Shown here piece after piece: positions 1 to 9,304 of a DNA stretch of 64,000 nucleotides. Made by a program: the position numbers and the translations under genes. Source of the stretch: Malaciobacter mytili LMG 24559 (GTDB taxonomy: Bacteria > Campylobacterota > Campylobacteria > Campylobacterales > Arcobacteraceae); the NCBI RefSeq assembly GCF_003346775.1, contig NZ_CP031219.1:62001-126000 (forward strand), written 5' to 3'. Position 1 is the first letter of the stretch, and the number at the start of each line of letters is the position of its first letter. The notes beneath the pieces were generated by a model, which did no database searches, had not been told where the DNA came from, and saw only the letters and a list, made by a program, of their open reading frames with translations.

Positions 1-63
1 ATCTCTTCTTGAGCCAATAATGCTACTTAAGGTTTCTAAATCTTTATTTGAAAAATTTTTCAT
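1..63 (-). CDS. N-terminus of a nitroreductase-like protein, possibly BluB (partial)
   Basis: Only the first 21 codons lie in the window; the gene runs off the left edge. The peptide starts MKNFSNKDLETLSSIIGSRR and continues with D. The pattern of a phenylalanine-serine start followed by an I..RRD motif is typical of BluB-type flavin enzymes, which make 5,6-dimethylbenzimidazole for cobamides, and of related nitroreductases. The start ATG overlaps the stop codon of the upstream gene by one base (TAATG at 61-65 on the reverse strand), so the two are translationally coupled. The assignment rests on very few residues and is tentative. Confidence 0.35.
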   Translation of the reverse strand, partial: MKNFSNKDLETLSSIIGSRRD

Positions 64-365
64 TATACTTTTAGAGTTTTTAGTTTTCCAAGTAAAAAAG
101 CCTCAACGATTTCATCAATACTTTTTTGTGTTGGCGCTTCTAAAACTGATATATTTTTTTGTTTAAAATCCCATAAATAGTCAGTTTCATTTATAATTAC
201 AGCATAATCAATCCAGCAGTTAGATTCTTTTTTGTCTTTAAAAAATTCACAATTTACTATTTGACCTTCATCTAGTTCTACATATGCCCAATATGAAAGA
301 TCTTCAATTGCACAAATAATTGCTTCATGTCTTTTATTACAATCAACAGGAATTAAGATATTCAT
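63..365 (-). CDS. small acidic hypothetical protein (100 aa)
   Basis: This is a soluble 100-residue protein with no signal peptide or membrane segment. It begins MNILIPVD and ends with a stretch resembling the t.e.....A...G.L pattern near the C-terminus of NifX/NifB-C-like (dinitrogenase cofactor biosynthesis) domains. That similarity is only a fold-level impression and no function is claimed. Its stop codon shares a base with the start of the downstream nitroreductase-like gene, so the two are probably made together. The 75 bases upstream, to the end of asnB, are AT-rich and hold its promoter. Confidence 0.6.
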   Translation of the reverse strand: MNILIPVDCNKRHEAIICAIEDLSYWAYVELDEGQIVNCEFFKDKKESNCWIDYAVIINETDYLWDFKQKNISVLEAPTQKSIDEIVEAFLLGKLKTLKV

Positions 366-440
366 TTTTCCCCTCGCTTTTTTAGCTTGTGAAATAATAT
401 CTAATATTGATTTAAACTATAAGTAATAGAAAAAATTTTT

Positions 441-2219
441 CTATAAGTATTCTTTATCAAACCATTTTGAAAAGATATAAATTGACCAAAGATGTTGTTT
501 AAATTTTCTTGATTTTGCTAAATGATAAATCTCTTTTAAATAGTTTTCATTAAAAAGATTTGATTGCTTATTTACTCTTAAAATTAAAGCTAAGATTTCA
601 TCTTTATATTCAGCTTGAATCCACTCATTAAAAGGTGAATTAAAACCTTTTTTTGTTCTATTTATTATCTCTTTTGGAATATATTTTGAAGCTATTTTTT
701 TTAATAAATATTTATTAGTATTTCCCACTTTTATATCTGATTGTACACTAAACATATAATTTACTAAATTATAGTCTAAAAAGGGTGTTCTAACCTCTAA
801 AGAATTTGCCATAGAGATTCTATCAACTTTACTTAATAACCCCTCCCCTAACCAAATCTTTAGGTCAATATAACTCATCCAATCAACCGGGTCTTTTTTA
901 GCAGTTTCACTTTTAAATGTGGGAACTTTTTTAAAGAGTTTTTTCTTTTGAATTGAAGTAAAAACTTCTGCAAAACTATTATATAAATTCTCTTTTTTTA
1001 TAATTCTTCTTAAATATTCACTCTCTTTGGTATTATTTTGTAAAGCAATAATTATTGAATCTAAAAATTGTGTTTGCGAAGTTGATAAAGTTTTTTCAAA
1101 CTCATAATATTTTAAAAATTTAGCATAATTATCATAACCTAAAAATATCTCATCACTGCCCTCTCCACTTAGTACAGTTTTTATTCCCATATCTTTTATT
1201 TTTTTTGTTAAAAGGTATAGAGGAATTGCTGCACTATCTGCATGGGGTTCTTCTAAAGCCTCTAAAGTGCTTTCAAAAGCATTAATAAAATCCTTTTGAT
1301 TAATTACTAAGGGATGATGATTTGAGCCTATATGCTTTGCTGTAATTTCTGCATAGTTTAACTCACTATAATTTTCATACTCCTCATAACCTACACTAAA
1401 AGTATTAATCTTTTTACCTGAAATTTTAGTATAAAGTGCAGAAATAAGTGAACTATCTATTCCTCCACTTAATAAACTTGCAACTTCAACATCAGAAGTT
1501 AATCTTTTTTCTACACTATTAAAAAGTAGCTTTTCAATATCTTCTAATGCCCTACTTTCCTCTTTGATTTTTTTATAGGTATTAATTTTATAGTATTTTT
1601 TTATATGTATTTGATTTTTTTCTAAAGTTAAAAAAGAGGCTGCTTCAAGCTTTTTTATTCCATTATAAAAAGTATTTTCCCCTAAACTTACAAAGTATTG
1701 CATATATTGAGAAAGTGCAACTTTATTTAATGAAGGTTTTTTTTCTAATAATGCTAAAATTGATCTAAGAGAAGAAGAAAAAATAAACTTACTATTTTCA
1801 TAATAGTAAAAAAATGGTTTTTTCCCATACCTATCCCTAGCACAAAAAAAACTATCTTTTTTTATATCATAAATACAAAAACTAAACATTCCATTTAAAT
1901 AGTTTAAAAACTCCTTATCATACTTTTGATAAAGTCTTATAAGCACTTCAGTATCAGATTTTGTTTTACAGTGTAAATTATGCTCTTTAATTAACTCTTG
2001 ATAATTATATATCTCTCCATTAAATACTATTAAAATCTCATCAAAAACCATAGGTTGATTTGCTTCATTATCTAAATCAATTATAGATAATCTAGTATGG
2101 CAAAAAGTATTTTTATTTATGGTTTTAATTTCTTGAAAATCAGGTCCCCTATTTTCAATATATTTTAAAGCATGGCTAAAATTATTATGTAAAAAATTGC
2201 CACCTAAAATACCACACAT
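441..2219 (-). CDS. asnB: asparagine synthase, glutamine-hydrolysing
   Basis: The enzyme converts aspartate, glutamine and ATP to asparagine and glutamate in the cytosol. Cys2 of MCGILGG is the nucleophile of the N-terminal class II glutaminase domain, and RGPDF and the FNGEIYN motif follow within the first 80 residues. The synthetase half has the PP-loop SLLSGGIDSS near residue 250 and the SGEGSDE motif near residue 350. The 592 residues are near the usual length of about 600. The start ATG overlaps the stop of the upstream permease gene (TAATG), so the two are coupled. Some family members act in surface-polysaccharide loci, but no such genes are nearby, so asparagine synthesis is the simplest reading. 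Confidence 0.9.
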   Translation of the reverse strand: MCGILGGNFLHNNFSHALKYIENRGPDFQEIKTINKNTFCHTRLSIIDLDNEANQPMVFDEILIVFNGEIYNYQELIKEHNLHCKTKSDTEVLIRLYQKYDKEFLNYLNGMFSFCIYDIKKDSFFCARDRYGKKPFFYYYENSKFIFSSSLRSILALLEKKPSLNKVALSQYMQYFVSLGENTFYNGIKKLEAASFLTLEKNQIHIKKYYKINTYKKIKEESRALEDIEKLLFNSVEKRLTSDVEVASLLSGGIDSSLISALYTKISGKKINTFSVGYEEYENYSELNYAEITAKHIGSNHHPLVINQKDFINAFESTLEALEEPHADSAAIPLYLLTKKIKDMGIKTVLSGEGSDEIFLGYDNYAKFLKYYEFEKTLSTSQTQFLDSIIIALQNNTKESEYLRRIIKKENLYNSFAEVFTSIQKKKLFKKVPTFKSETAKKDPVDWMSYIDLKIWLGEGLLSKVDRISMANSLEVRTPFLDYNLVNYMFSVQSDIKVGNTNKYLLKKIASKYIPKEIINRTKKGFNSPFNEWIQAEYKDEILALILRVNKQSNLFNENYLKEIYHLAKSRKFKQHLWSIYIFSKWFDKEYL

Positions 2220-3136
2220 TAATACTCTCCTATAAAATATTTAATAAGTTCTAAATAAAAATAAAGTAGAAGCGTAAATTTTAAAGTAGAAATTAGTACT
2301 GATGCTGTTACATCATAAGGTTTGCAACTATATAAAGCTGCTAGATTTACATTATTTACTGCAAGTGGAACCATTAATTGCATTACTAAAATAGAACTAA
2401 CATAAACATTTAAATCACTTAAAATTACAAAATAAATACCAACTATGGGAAGGATTATTTGCTTTACCGTTGAGATACTAAATGATAGCTTCCAATTCAT
2501 TGTTCTTACTTTTACTTCACTTAAATACACACCAAAAATAATAAGTTGTAAAACCATAGCTGCATAAGCACCCATTTCTAAAACTCTTGTTATTTCTTTA
2601 CTTAATTCAATAGAATTATAATTAATACAAATAGCAAAAGCTGCCACCCAAAGACCAGGAAGTTTAAAAATAGTAGTAATTGCCTCTTTTAAACTAAATT
2701 GCTCTTTAGCAAAGAAATATACACTAAAAATATAAATAAAAAACATATTGGCAATATTAATAATACTTGTATAAGGAACAGATTGCTCACCAAATAAGGC
2801 TATGCCTAAGGGTACACCAATATTCCCCGTATTTCCCACTAAAGAAACTGCTAAAAAGATAGTTCTATCTTTGCTATCACTAAAAATTTTTTTTGAAATA
2901 ATAATTAAAATAAATAAAACAGTAAAAATTGCATAAAAATAAATTACAGGAGACATAATAAATCCATAATCTATTGGTGCTTTTGTTAATCCCCAAAATA
3001 TTAAAATAGGTTGAAGAAAATAAAAAGATAAAATTACATAACTTTTTTCATCAATCTTTTCTTTAAAAATTTTTTTTACAATTAATCCTATAAGAATAAA
3101 GAAATAAACAGGAAGTACAGAAAATAATGTTTCGAT
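2219..3136 (-). CDS. AEC (auxin efflux carrier) family permease with a non-canonical start
   Basis: This is a multi-span inner-membrane carrier of the AEC family, whose members export or exchange carboxylates and related small acids. The first ATG (2956) would give only 245 residues and remove the first helices. The frame stays open for 60 further codons upstream and encodes a typical AEC N-terminus (LFSVLPVYFFILIGLIVKKI). No ATG, GTG or TTG is in that frame. An ATC codon at 3136 sits 7 bases after an AAAAAAGG ribosome site and gives 305 residues, the normal family length. I take ATC as start, or as a mutated ATG. It is translationally coupled to asnB, which suggests an amino-acid or acid substrate. 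Confidence 0.75.
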   Translation of the reverse strand: METLFSVLPVYFFILIGLIVKKIFKEKIDEKSYVILSFYFLQPILIFWGLTKAPIDYGFIMSPVIYFYAIFTVLFILIIISKKIFSDSKDRTIFLAVSLVGNTGNIGVPLGIALFGEQSVPYTSIINIANMFFIYIFSVYFFAKEQFSLKEAITTIFKLPGLWVAAFAICINYNSIELSKEITRVLEMGAYAAMVLQLIIFGVYLSEVKVRTMNWKLSFSISTVKQIILPIVGIYFVILSDLNVYVSSILVMQLMVPLAVNNVNLAALYSCKPYDVTASVLISTLKFTLLLYFYLELIKYFIGEY

Positions 3137-3210
3137 TGAATAGCCTTTTTTAATTATTAATAGAAGAAAATTTTATCATAAAATAATATAATCTTCGTTA
3201 TATTTTTAAA

Positions 3211-3618
3211 ATGATAAATAATTTAAGAAAACTTAACATTTTGTATGTTGAAGATGATGATTTCATAAGAGAACATACTACCTTGCTATTAAAAACAATT
3301 TTTAAAGATGTATATACAGCTAAAGATGGTAAAGATGGAATTCTTGCATATAAGCAGCATTATAAAGAAGTAGATGCAATAATTACAGATATTAATATGC
3401 CATATTTATCTGGACTTGAAATGGCAAAAAAAATAAATGCCAATTGTAAATTAAAAAGACCTATTATTGCTGTTTCTGCTTATGATTGTGATGATTATGG
3501 AATTACAGAAATAAGTGAAAACTTTTCACATTATTTAAGAAAGCCTATACAAATTAAAGATTTAATAAAAAGTATTGATAAGGCAATAAAAGGCGAGGTC
3601 GGAGATTATTGTAAATAA
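3211..3618 (+). CDS. single-domain response regulator (CheY-like receiver)
   Basis: The 135-residue protein is a stand-alone phosphoacceptor domain. It has the acidic pocket (VEDDD), the phosphorylatable aspartate in IITDINMP near residue 53, the switch serine in AVSAYD and the conserved lysine in LRKPIQ. There is no DNA-binding or enzymatic output domain, so it must act by protein contact or as part of a phosphorelay. No kinase gene is adjacent. It is divergent from the AEC permease and converges directly on the phosphate carrier gene, with one base between the two stop codons. Confidence 0.85.
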   Translation: MINNLRKLNILYVEDDDFIREHTTLLLKTIFKDVYTAKDGKDGILAYKQHYKEVDAIITDINMPYLSGLEMAKKINANCKLKRPIIAVSAYDCDDYGITEISENFSHYLRKPIQIKDLIKSIDKAIKGEVGDYCK

Positions 3619-3619
3619 T

Positions 3620-5200
3620 CTACGACATAATACCTTTTATCATAAAGAAAATAGAAGCAGATAAAAATGCAGCTGCTGGAACAGTAATAATCCAAGCTGC
3701 AACTATTTTTTTAATTGCATCTCTTTTTACATATTTAACTCTTTTTTTAGCTTTAAAGTCTCTTTTATCTTTTTTAACTTGTTCAACTTTTTCATCAATT
3801 AACTTATAAAGTTCAACAATTCTTACATAATCAGATTTACTTTTATTATTGTCTTTTTCAATTTTATAAAGTTCATCTTCATATTTTTCTAAAATCTTTT
3901 TATCTCTTTTAAATTTTTTTCTAATATCACTTAAGATTTTAGACTCACTTGAATCAAGATATTCCCTTAAGAACCCTACTCCAAAAACTCCCCCAACTGC
4001 AATATGAGTTGAAGATACAGGCAGTCCTAATTGACTTGCAATTATAACAGTAACAGCAGCTGCCATTGCAATAGAATAAGCTCTTACTTGATCAAGTTCA
4101 GTAATTTCAGAACCAACAGTTTTAATTAATCTTGGTCCATATAAAGCAAGACCAATGGCAATACCAGCAGCACCAACTAGCATAACCCAAAGAGGAATAC
4201 CAACTTTAGTTGCAATTTCATTATTCATAACAGCATCATTAATAGCAGCTAAAGGTCCAATTGCATTTGCAACATCATTTGCTCCATGTGCAAACGATAA
4301 AAGTGCAGCAGCAAAAATAAGTGGTATTGTAAATAGTGAGTTTATACCTGCTCTTGTATTTCCTATTTTTACAGAAGCTTTAATAATTAGGGGTTTTACA
4401 AAGAAAAATACTCCTATAGAGATAATTAAACCAATAATTAAAGCAGTAAAAAAATCCAATTTAATTAGATGCTTTACCCCTTTTAAAATAAGGTATGTAG
4501 AAAAGGCCCAAGACATAAAAGCAATTAAATATGGAACAAAGATTTTAGCGGCTTCTACCATATCTTTTTTAAACATTATATTTTTTTTAATAAAAAATAA
4601 AAATCCTGCTGCAATAACTCCCCCTAGAATTGGTGAGATTACCCAAGAAGCAGCAATTTTACCCATTGTTCCCCAAGATACAATTGAAAAACCTGCGGCT
4701 GCAATTCCAGCACCCATTACTCCACCTACAATTGAGTGAGTAGTTGAAACAGGAGCTCCAATAGAAGTAGCAAAGTTTAGCCATAATGCTGCTGATAAAA
4801 GTGCAGCTGTCATTGCCCAAATAAATATTTCAGGGTCAGAAATTAAAGCTGGATCAATAATTCCTTTTTTGATTGTTTTAACAACATCTCCACCTGCAAT
4901 TAATGCCCCAGCTGCTTCAAATACTGCTGCAATTACTATTGCCCAAAACATTGTAATTGCTTTAGACCCAACAGCAGGTCCCACATTATTTGCAACATCA
5001 TTAGCACCAATATTCATAGCCATATAAGCTCCAAATACTGCACCAATGATTAAAAATGAGTTGTTAGGAACATTACCATGAGAGGTGTAGCTCCATAAAA
5101 ATACTAAAACTATAAATAAAAGTCCTAGTGAAAGTTTGGCAAAGCTTGGTAAGACTGAATCTACGGCTTTATCCATTTTTTTAATTGTTTCAAAGTCCAA
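3620..5200 (-). CDS. pit: PiT-family inorganic phosphate transporter
   Basis: This inner-membrane carrier takes up phosphate (as metal phosphate) driven by protons or sodium. Both family signatures are present: GANDVANNVGPAVGS in the N-terminal half and AHGANDVANAIGPLAAI in the C-terminal half, matching the inverted internal repeat of PiT proteins. A charged, coiled-coil-prone cytoplasmic insert of about 80 residues precedes the last helix, as in bacterial Pit proteins. The length of 526 residues is usual. It has its own upstream gap of about 250 AT-rich bases. The exact ion coupled cannot be read from the sequence. Confidence 0.9.
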   Translation of the reverse strand: MDFETIKKMDKAVDSVLPSFAKLSLGLLFIVLVFLWSYTSHGNVPNNSFLIIGAVFGAYMAMNIGANDVANNVGPAVGSKAITMFWAIVIAAVFEAAGALIAGGDVVKTIKKGIIDPALISDPEIFIWAMTAALLSAALWLNFATSIGAPVSTTHSIVGGVMGAGIAAAGFSIVSWGTMGKIAASWVISPILGGVIAAGFLFFIKKNIMFKKDMVEAAKIFVPYLIAFMSWAFSTYLILKGVKHLIKLDFFTALIIGLIISIGVFFFVKPLIIKASVKIGNTRAGINSLFTIPLIFAAALLSFAHGANDVANAIGPLAAINDAVMNNEIATKVGIPLWVMLVGAAGIAIGLALYGPRLIKTVGSEITELDQVRAYSIAMAAAVTVIIASQLGLPVSSTHIAVGGVFGVGFLREYLDSSESKILSDIRKKFKRDKKILEKYEDELYKIEKDNNKSKSDYVRIVELYKLIDEKVEQVKKDKRDFKAKKRVKYVKRDAIKKIVAAWIITVPAAAFLSASIFFMIKGIMS

Positions 5201-5453
5201 AGTAACCCTTTTTTTGTAACCATTTTGTAATTTAAGTAAATTATTATTTTAGTGGATAATTGTTTATAGAAACTTTAATAAAGCTTAAACTTTATATTGA
5301 TAAACTACTTAAAATATTTAATATCTCTATATAATGTTCTTAAAAAAATCTTCTTTTTTTTCAAAATTCTTTTAATTTAAAATAATTTTTTAATGACTTT
5401 ATAAGATTTTATATGTACAATAGTTATAAAATATAGACAATGGGAGTAGAAAT

Positions 5454-5678
5454 ATGTTAAGCATAAGAATTTTAACAAAAAATGATATTCCAAAAATAGA
5501 TAAAATGAAACAAGATTTCAATATCTTTAGAGTAGTTGATACAAAAAAAGGAAAACTTGAAATGGTTGAATTTTTTAATAAAGATGGAGTATTTAGAGGT
5601 TTTGGTAGAGATACTAAAGCTGCTTATAAAAAAGCAAAGAGAGCGGTTAAAAAATATTATAAAGAAGTAAGTGAATAA
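5454..5678 (+). CDS. small basic hypothetical protein (74 aa)
   Basis: The 74-residue soluble protein has a lysine-rich C-terminal helix (AAYKKAKRAVKKYYKEV). A GGGAG ribosome site lies 7 bases before the ATG, and a strong terminator hairpin overlaps the stop, which supports a real gene. The lysine-rich helix could bind nucleic acid, but there is no recognisable domain. An antisense frame at 5472-5684 is a shadow. Confidence 0.6.
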   Translation: MLSIRILTKNDIPKIDKMKQDFNIFRVVDTKKGKLEMVEFFNKDGVFRGFGRDTKAAYKKAKRAVKKYYKEVSE

Positions 5679-5690
5679 ATTCACTTACTT
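5665..5690. terminator. bidirectional terminator hairpin
   Basis: A perfect 12-bp inverted repeat (AAGTAAGTGAAT with its complement) has a two-base loop and lies between two convergent genes, the small protein at 5454 and the helicase ending at 5696. It overlaps the stop of the first and can serve both strands. Confidence 0.7.
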
Positions 5691-5695
5691 ATATA

Positions 5696-7177
5696 TTATG
5701 AAGATCTTCTTCTTCTATTTGAAGAAGGTTTTCCAGATGAACTTTTTGAGTTTGAAGATGAATCTCTTCTTGAAGAGTTACTTCTTCTATTATTGAAGTT
5801 TCTAGAACCTCCTCTTCTTCCACCTCTTGATCTATCATCTCTATCACTTTTAGAAGAATTTTCAATAAGTTTTAAAATATCTTTTTCAGATTTTCCAATG
5901 TTATTGTTTCCTTTTACATAAGTAGAGCTTGATAAAATAGAAGCTAATTTAAAAGCAATTGTAGAAATATCATAACTCTCTTTTAAATCTTCTACGATTT
6001 TTAATGCAGCATCATGAACTTCTTGTTCTTTAATTTTTTCAATTAAAGAGTTAGTTTTTTTATCTTTAACTAACTTAATAGTAGGAATTGTTTTTGCTTC
6101 AAGTTTTCCACCTGTAGTTTTTTGAATTTTTTGTATCATTCTAAACTCATGTGGAGTAACAATTGAAACAGCAACACCTTCTTTACCTGCTCTTCCTGTT
6201 CTTCCAATTCTATGAACATAACTTTCAGAATCAAATGGTAAATGATAGTTAAATACGTGTGTTACATCATTAACATCTAATCCTCTTGCTGCAACATCTG
6301 TTGCAATAAGAATTTCTAATTTACCTTTTTTAAAGGCATTAATAGCCTCTTCTCTTTGTCTTTGCTCCATATCACCATGAAGACCTTTTGCACTAAAACC
6401 TTGAGATACTAAAAATGTAGAAAGTCTATCTACTTCTTTTTTTGTTCTACAAAAGATAATTGATTTTTCTGGGTTTTTAAAATCATATAATCTAATAAGA
6501 GCATCATCTCTTTCATACTCATCAACAACATAAAATGTTTGAGTAATTTTAGAATTTGTAATCTCACTTTGTGTAATTGTGATAAATTCTGGTTCATTTA
6601 AAATAGATTTCGCAAGTTGCTTAATAGCATTTGGCATTGTTGCAGAAAATAGTAAAGTTTGTCTTTTTTCTGGTAGAAATGTAAAGATTTCTTTAATATC
6701 ATCTAAAAATCCCATATCAAGCATTTCATCAGCTTCATCTAATACTACGAAACTTGGGTTAATACTTATTTTTTTATCCCTTAAAAGATCTAAGAATCTT
6801 CCTGGTGTTGCTATTAAAATAGAAGCATTTTCAATATGCTTTAATTGTCTAGAATATGATTGTCCACCATATACTGTTGCAGTATTTATATTTAAATTTT
6901 TCCCAAATTTATATAATTCATCAGATACTTGCATTGCAAGCTCTCTTGTAGGAACAATAACAACTGCTTCTACTTCTTTGTTACACTTCATCATATTTAA
7001 AATTGGAAGACCAAATGCAGCAGTTTTTCCTGTACCTGTATGTGCTTGTCCTACAATATCTTTACCTTGTAAAATTACTGGAATTGCATCTTGTTGAATT
7101 GGACTTGGCTCTTTAAATCCCGCTTCGTCAATTGATTTTTGTAAATTTTGTTTGAAATCGAACTCTTTAAAAGTCAC
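5696..7177 (-). CDS. DEAD-box ATP-dependent RNA helicase
   Basis: The protein unwinds RNA, probably in ribosome assembly or cold adaptation. The motifs are in order: Q motif (F.EPSPIQQDAIP), motif I AHTGTGKT, PTRELA, TPGR, VLDEADEMLDMGF, SAT, then in the second RecA domain IIFCRTKKE, TDVAARGLDV and HRIGRTGRAG. After about residue 440 comes a low-complexity tail rich in Arg, Ser, Gly and Asn, typical of RNA-binding extensions in CsdA/RhlE-like enzymes. The length of 493 residues fits. It stands alone with a 220-base upstream gap. It could be called deaD, csdA or rhlE; the subfamily is not decided here. Confidence 0.9.
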   Translation of the reverse strand: MTFKEFDFKQNLQKSIDEAGFKEPSPIQQDAIPVILQGKDIVGQAHTGTGKTAAFGLPILNMMKCNKEVEAVVIVPTRELAMQVSDELYKFGKNLNINTATVYGGQSYSRQLKHIENASILIATPGRFLDLLRDKKISINPSFVVLDEADEMLDMGFLDDIKEIFTFLPEKRQTLLFSATMPNAIKQLAKSILNEPEFITITQSEITNSKITQTFYVVDEYERDDALIRLYDFKNPEKSIIFCRTKKEVDRLSTFLVSQGFSAKGLHGDMEQRQREEAINAFKKGKLEILIATDVAARGLDVNDVTHVFNYHLPFDSESYVHRIGRTGRAGKEGVAVSIVTPHEFRMIQKIQKTTGGKLEAKTIPTIKLVKDKKTNSLIEKIKEQEVHDAALKIVEDLKESYDISTIAFKLASILSSSTYVKGNNNIGKSEKDILKLIENSSKSDRDDRSRGGRRGGSRNFNNRRSNSSRRDSSSNSKSSSGKPSSNRRRRSS

Positions 7178-7367
7178 TTTTTACCTTCGTATATTTGAAT
7201 TTAAAATACACTTTATATAACTTTTTTGTTCATCTTAGAAAATTTAATGATAAATAATTGAGCGCCAATAATTTAAAATCTTTGAGTTGAAATTCAAAGT
7301 AAAAATAGGTATATAACTGTGTATAATTGGGCGGAGTATATCTAAATTTAGATAAATTTAAGCTTTA

Positions 7368-7391
7368 GGGCTTGAATTGATTTTCAAGCCC
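7368..7391 (-). terminator. terminator hairpin after accC
   Basis: A 9-bp inverted repeat (GGGCTTGAA with its complement) with a six-base loop lies just beyond the accC stop codon at 7397. It is GC-richer than the surroundings. It probably ends the accBC transcript. Confidence 0.6.
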
Positions 7392-7396
7392 AAGTT

Positions 7397-8737
7397 TTAA
7401 CCTTTGTAGTTTTCTAAATATTTTGTATCGTATTTATTTTCTATAAAGTCTTTATTTTCCATCATTTTTTTATGAAAAGGAATAGTAGTTTTAATTCCTT
7501 CTACTTCAAACTCATTTAAAGCTCTTTTCATAATATTGATAGCTTTATTTCTATCTCTTCCCCAAACGATTAGTTTTCCAATCATTGAGTCATAATAAGG
7601 AGGTACAATATATCCTGCATAAACATGAGAATCAACTCTTACATTTCTTCCACCTGGAACCATCCATTGTTTAACTGCTCCTGGACAAGGTAAAAATGAA
7701 ACTGGATCTTCAGCTGTAATTCTACACTCAATAGCATGCCCTCTAAATTTAATACTTTCTTGAGGAGGTAATTTTTCACCTTCTGCTACTTTTATCATAA
7801 GTTCAATAATATCAATTCCTGATACCATTTCTGATACTGGGTGTTCAACTTGAAGCCTTGTATTCATCTCCATAAAGTAGAAGTTCTGTTTATCATCTGC
7901 TAAGAACTCAAATGTTCCTGCACCTTCATAATTTAAGTATTTAGTTGCTTTAACTGCAACATCAAGAAGTTGTTGTCTTGTCTCTTCGTTTAATAAAATT
8001 GCAGGTGATTCTTCAATCACTTTTTGATGTCTTCTTTGTAAAGAACAGTCTCTTTCCCCAATATGAATAGCATTTCCATAAGAATCACCAACAACTTGAA
8101 CTTCAATATGTCTAGGATTGTTGATAAATCTTTCTAAGTACATAGTACCATCACCAAATGCTGCTAAAGCTTCAGAAGATGCTGCCATAAATAATTGGTC
8201 AAACTCAGACTCATTTTTAATAAGTCTCATTCCTCTTCCACCACCACCAGCAGCAGCTTTAGCCATAATTGGATACCCAATTTCTTTAGCTGTTTTTTTT
8301 GCTTCTTCTAGTGAGTGAACAGCTCCTTCACTTCCTGGAACAACTGGAACACCAGCTTTTACCATTTCAGATTTTGCTTTAGATTTATCAGCCATTTTTT
8401 CCATTACTTCAACAGAAGGCCCAATAAATTTAATTCCATGTAATCTACAAATTTCTACAAAATCTTGATTCTCAGATAAAAATCCATATCCTGGAAAAAT
8501 TGCATCACATCCTGTCATTTCAGCAGCAGTGATAATTGCTGGAATATTTAAATACGATTCAGATGATTTAGCACCACCAATACATACTGCTTCATCAGCA
8601 TGTTTTAAATATGAAGCGTTTTTATCCCCAGCACTATATATAGCTACTGATTTTTTTCCCATTTCCCTAATTGTTCTAATAGCTCTTTGAACAATTTCGC
8701 CTCTATTAGCTATTAAAATTTTCTTGATTTCAGCCAT
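7397..8737 (-). CDS. accC: biotin carboxylase subunit of acetyl-CoA carboxylase
   Basis: The enzyme carboxylates biotin on AccB with ATP and bicarbonate, the first half of malonyl-CoA synthesis. Visible are the N-terminal IANRGEI motif, the glycine-rich ATP loop AAGGGGRGMR, the ERDCSLQRRHQKVIEE segment, the metal-binding EMNTRLQVEHPVSEM region and the C-terminal biotin carboxylase domain. At 446 residues it is a free subunit, not fused to BCCP. It lies 12 bases after accB in the same direction, the classic accBC operon. The carboxyltransferase genes accA and accD are not in the window. Confidence 0.95.
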   Translation of the reverse strand: MAEIKKILIANRGEIVQRAIRTIREMGKKSVAIYSAGDKNASYLKHADEAVCIGGAKSSESYLNIPAIITAAEMTGCDAIFPGYGFLSENQDFVEICRLHGIKFIGPSVEVMEKMADKSKAKSEMVKAGVPVVPGSEGAVHSLEEAKKTAKEIGYPIMAKAAAGGGGRGMRLIKNESEFDQLFMAASSEALAAFGDGTMYLERFINNPRHIEVQVVGDSYGNAIHIGERDCSLQRRHQKVIEESPAILLNEETRQQLLDVAVKATKYLNYEGAGTFEFLADDKQNFYFMEMNTRLQVEHPVSEMVSGIDIIELMIKVAEGEKLPPQESIKFRGHAIECRITAEDPVSFLPCPGAVKQWMVPGGRNVRVDSHVYAGYIVPPYYDSMIGKLIVWGRDRNKAINIMKRALNEFEVEGIKTTIPFHKKMMENKDFIENKYDTKYLENYKG

Positions 8738-8749
8738 ACGAGCTCTTTC

Positions 8750-9226
8750 TTATAACTTTTCAATTACGAATAATGGCATATCATATTCAACTGGATCAGC
8801 ATCTTTTACTAATACTTCTAAGATTTTGCAATCGCATTCTGCTTCAACTTCATTCATAATTTTCATTGCTTCTAAAATACATAAAGTTTGTCCTTTTCTT
8901 ACTGTATCTCCAGCTTTTACGAATGCTGGTGAACCAGGAGATGGAGCAGCATAATATGTTCCCACCATTGGTGAATTAATTGTATCTGAACAAGTTTGAA
9001 CTCCTTTTTCTGTTGAGCAAGAAGTCTCAACAGGAGCACTTATAGATGGTGTTGAAATAGCAACAGGGTGAGCAGCAGGTGCCATTGATGTAACAGGTGC
9101 CATTTCAATAGCCCCATCAAATCCTTTCCCCATAGATATTTCAAAGTCACCTTCTTTGATTTTTAATTTATTAAGTTCACTTTTGTCAAATACTCTTATT
9201 AGTTCTTTAATATCTTTAAAATCCAT
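8750..9226 (-). CDS. accB: biotin carboxyl carrier protein of acetyl-CoA carboxylase
   Basis: This 158-residue protein carries the biotin that shuttles CO2. The C-terminal biotinyl domain contains the EAMKIMNE motif, in which the lysine is biotinylated, and the Pro-rich thumb region characteristic of bacterial BCCP. A short N-terminal domain and an Ala/Pro-rich linker precede it. It is the first gene of the accBC pair, divergent from the dCMP deaminase gene, with a 78-base shared promoter region. Confidence 0.95.
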   Translation of the reverse strand: MDFKDIKELIRVFDKSELNKLKIKEGDFEISMGKGFDGAIEMAPVTSMAPAAHPVAISTPSISAPVETSCSTEKGVQTCSDTINSPMVGTYYAAPSPGSPAFVKAGDTVRKGQTLCILEAMKIMNEVEAECDCKILEVLVKDADPVEYDMPLFVIEKL

Positions 9227-9304
9227 AGACGTACCTTTTTATTAAATTTCGCTATAATATATCAAAAAAATCATTATAATTTAATTTATTTATATGGAGT
9301 TTAA

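Noticed and set aside
2219-2956. AEC permease starting at the first ATG
   Set aside because: It would cut away the conserved N-terminal helices that are encoded in frame upstream.
4155-4739. 194-codon frame on the plus strand inside pit
   Set aside because: Antisense shadow of the PiT gene, which has both family signatures; the antisense frame shows no known domain.
7230-7320. Hairpin CTTTGA...TCAAAG as a riboswitch or second terminator
   Set aside because: Six-base stem in AT-rich DNA without other conserved elements; not above background.
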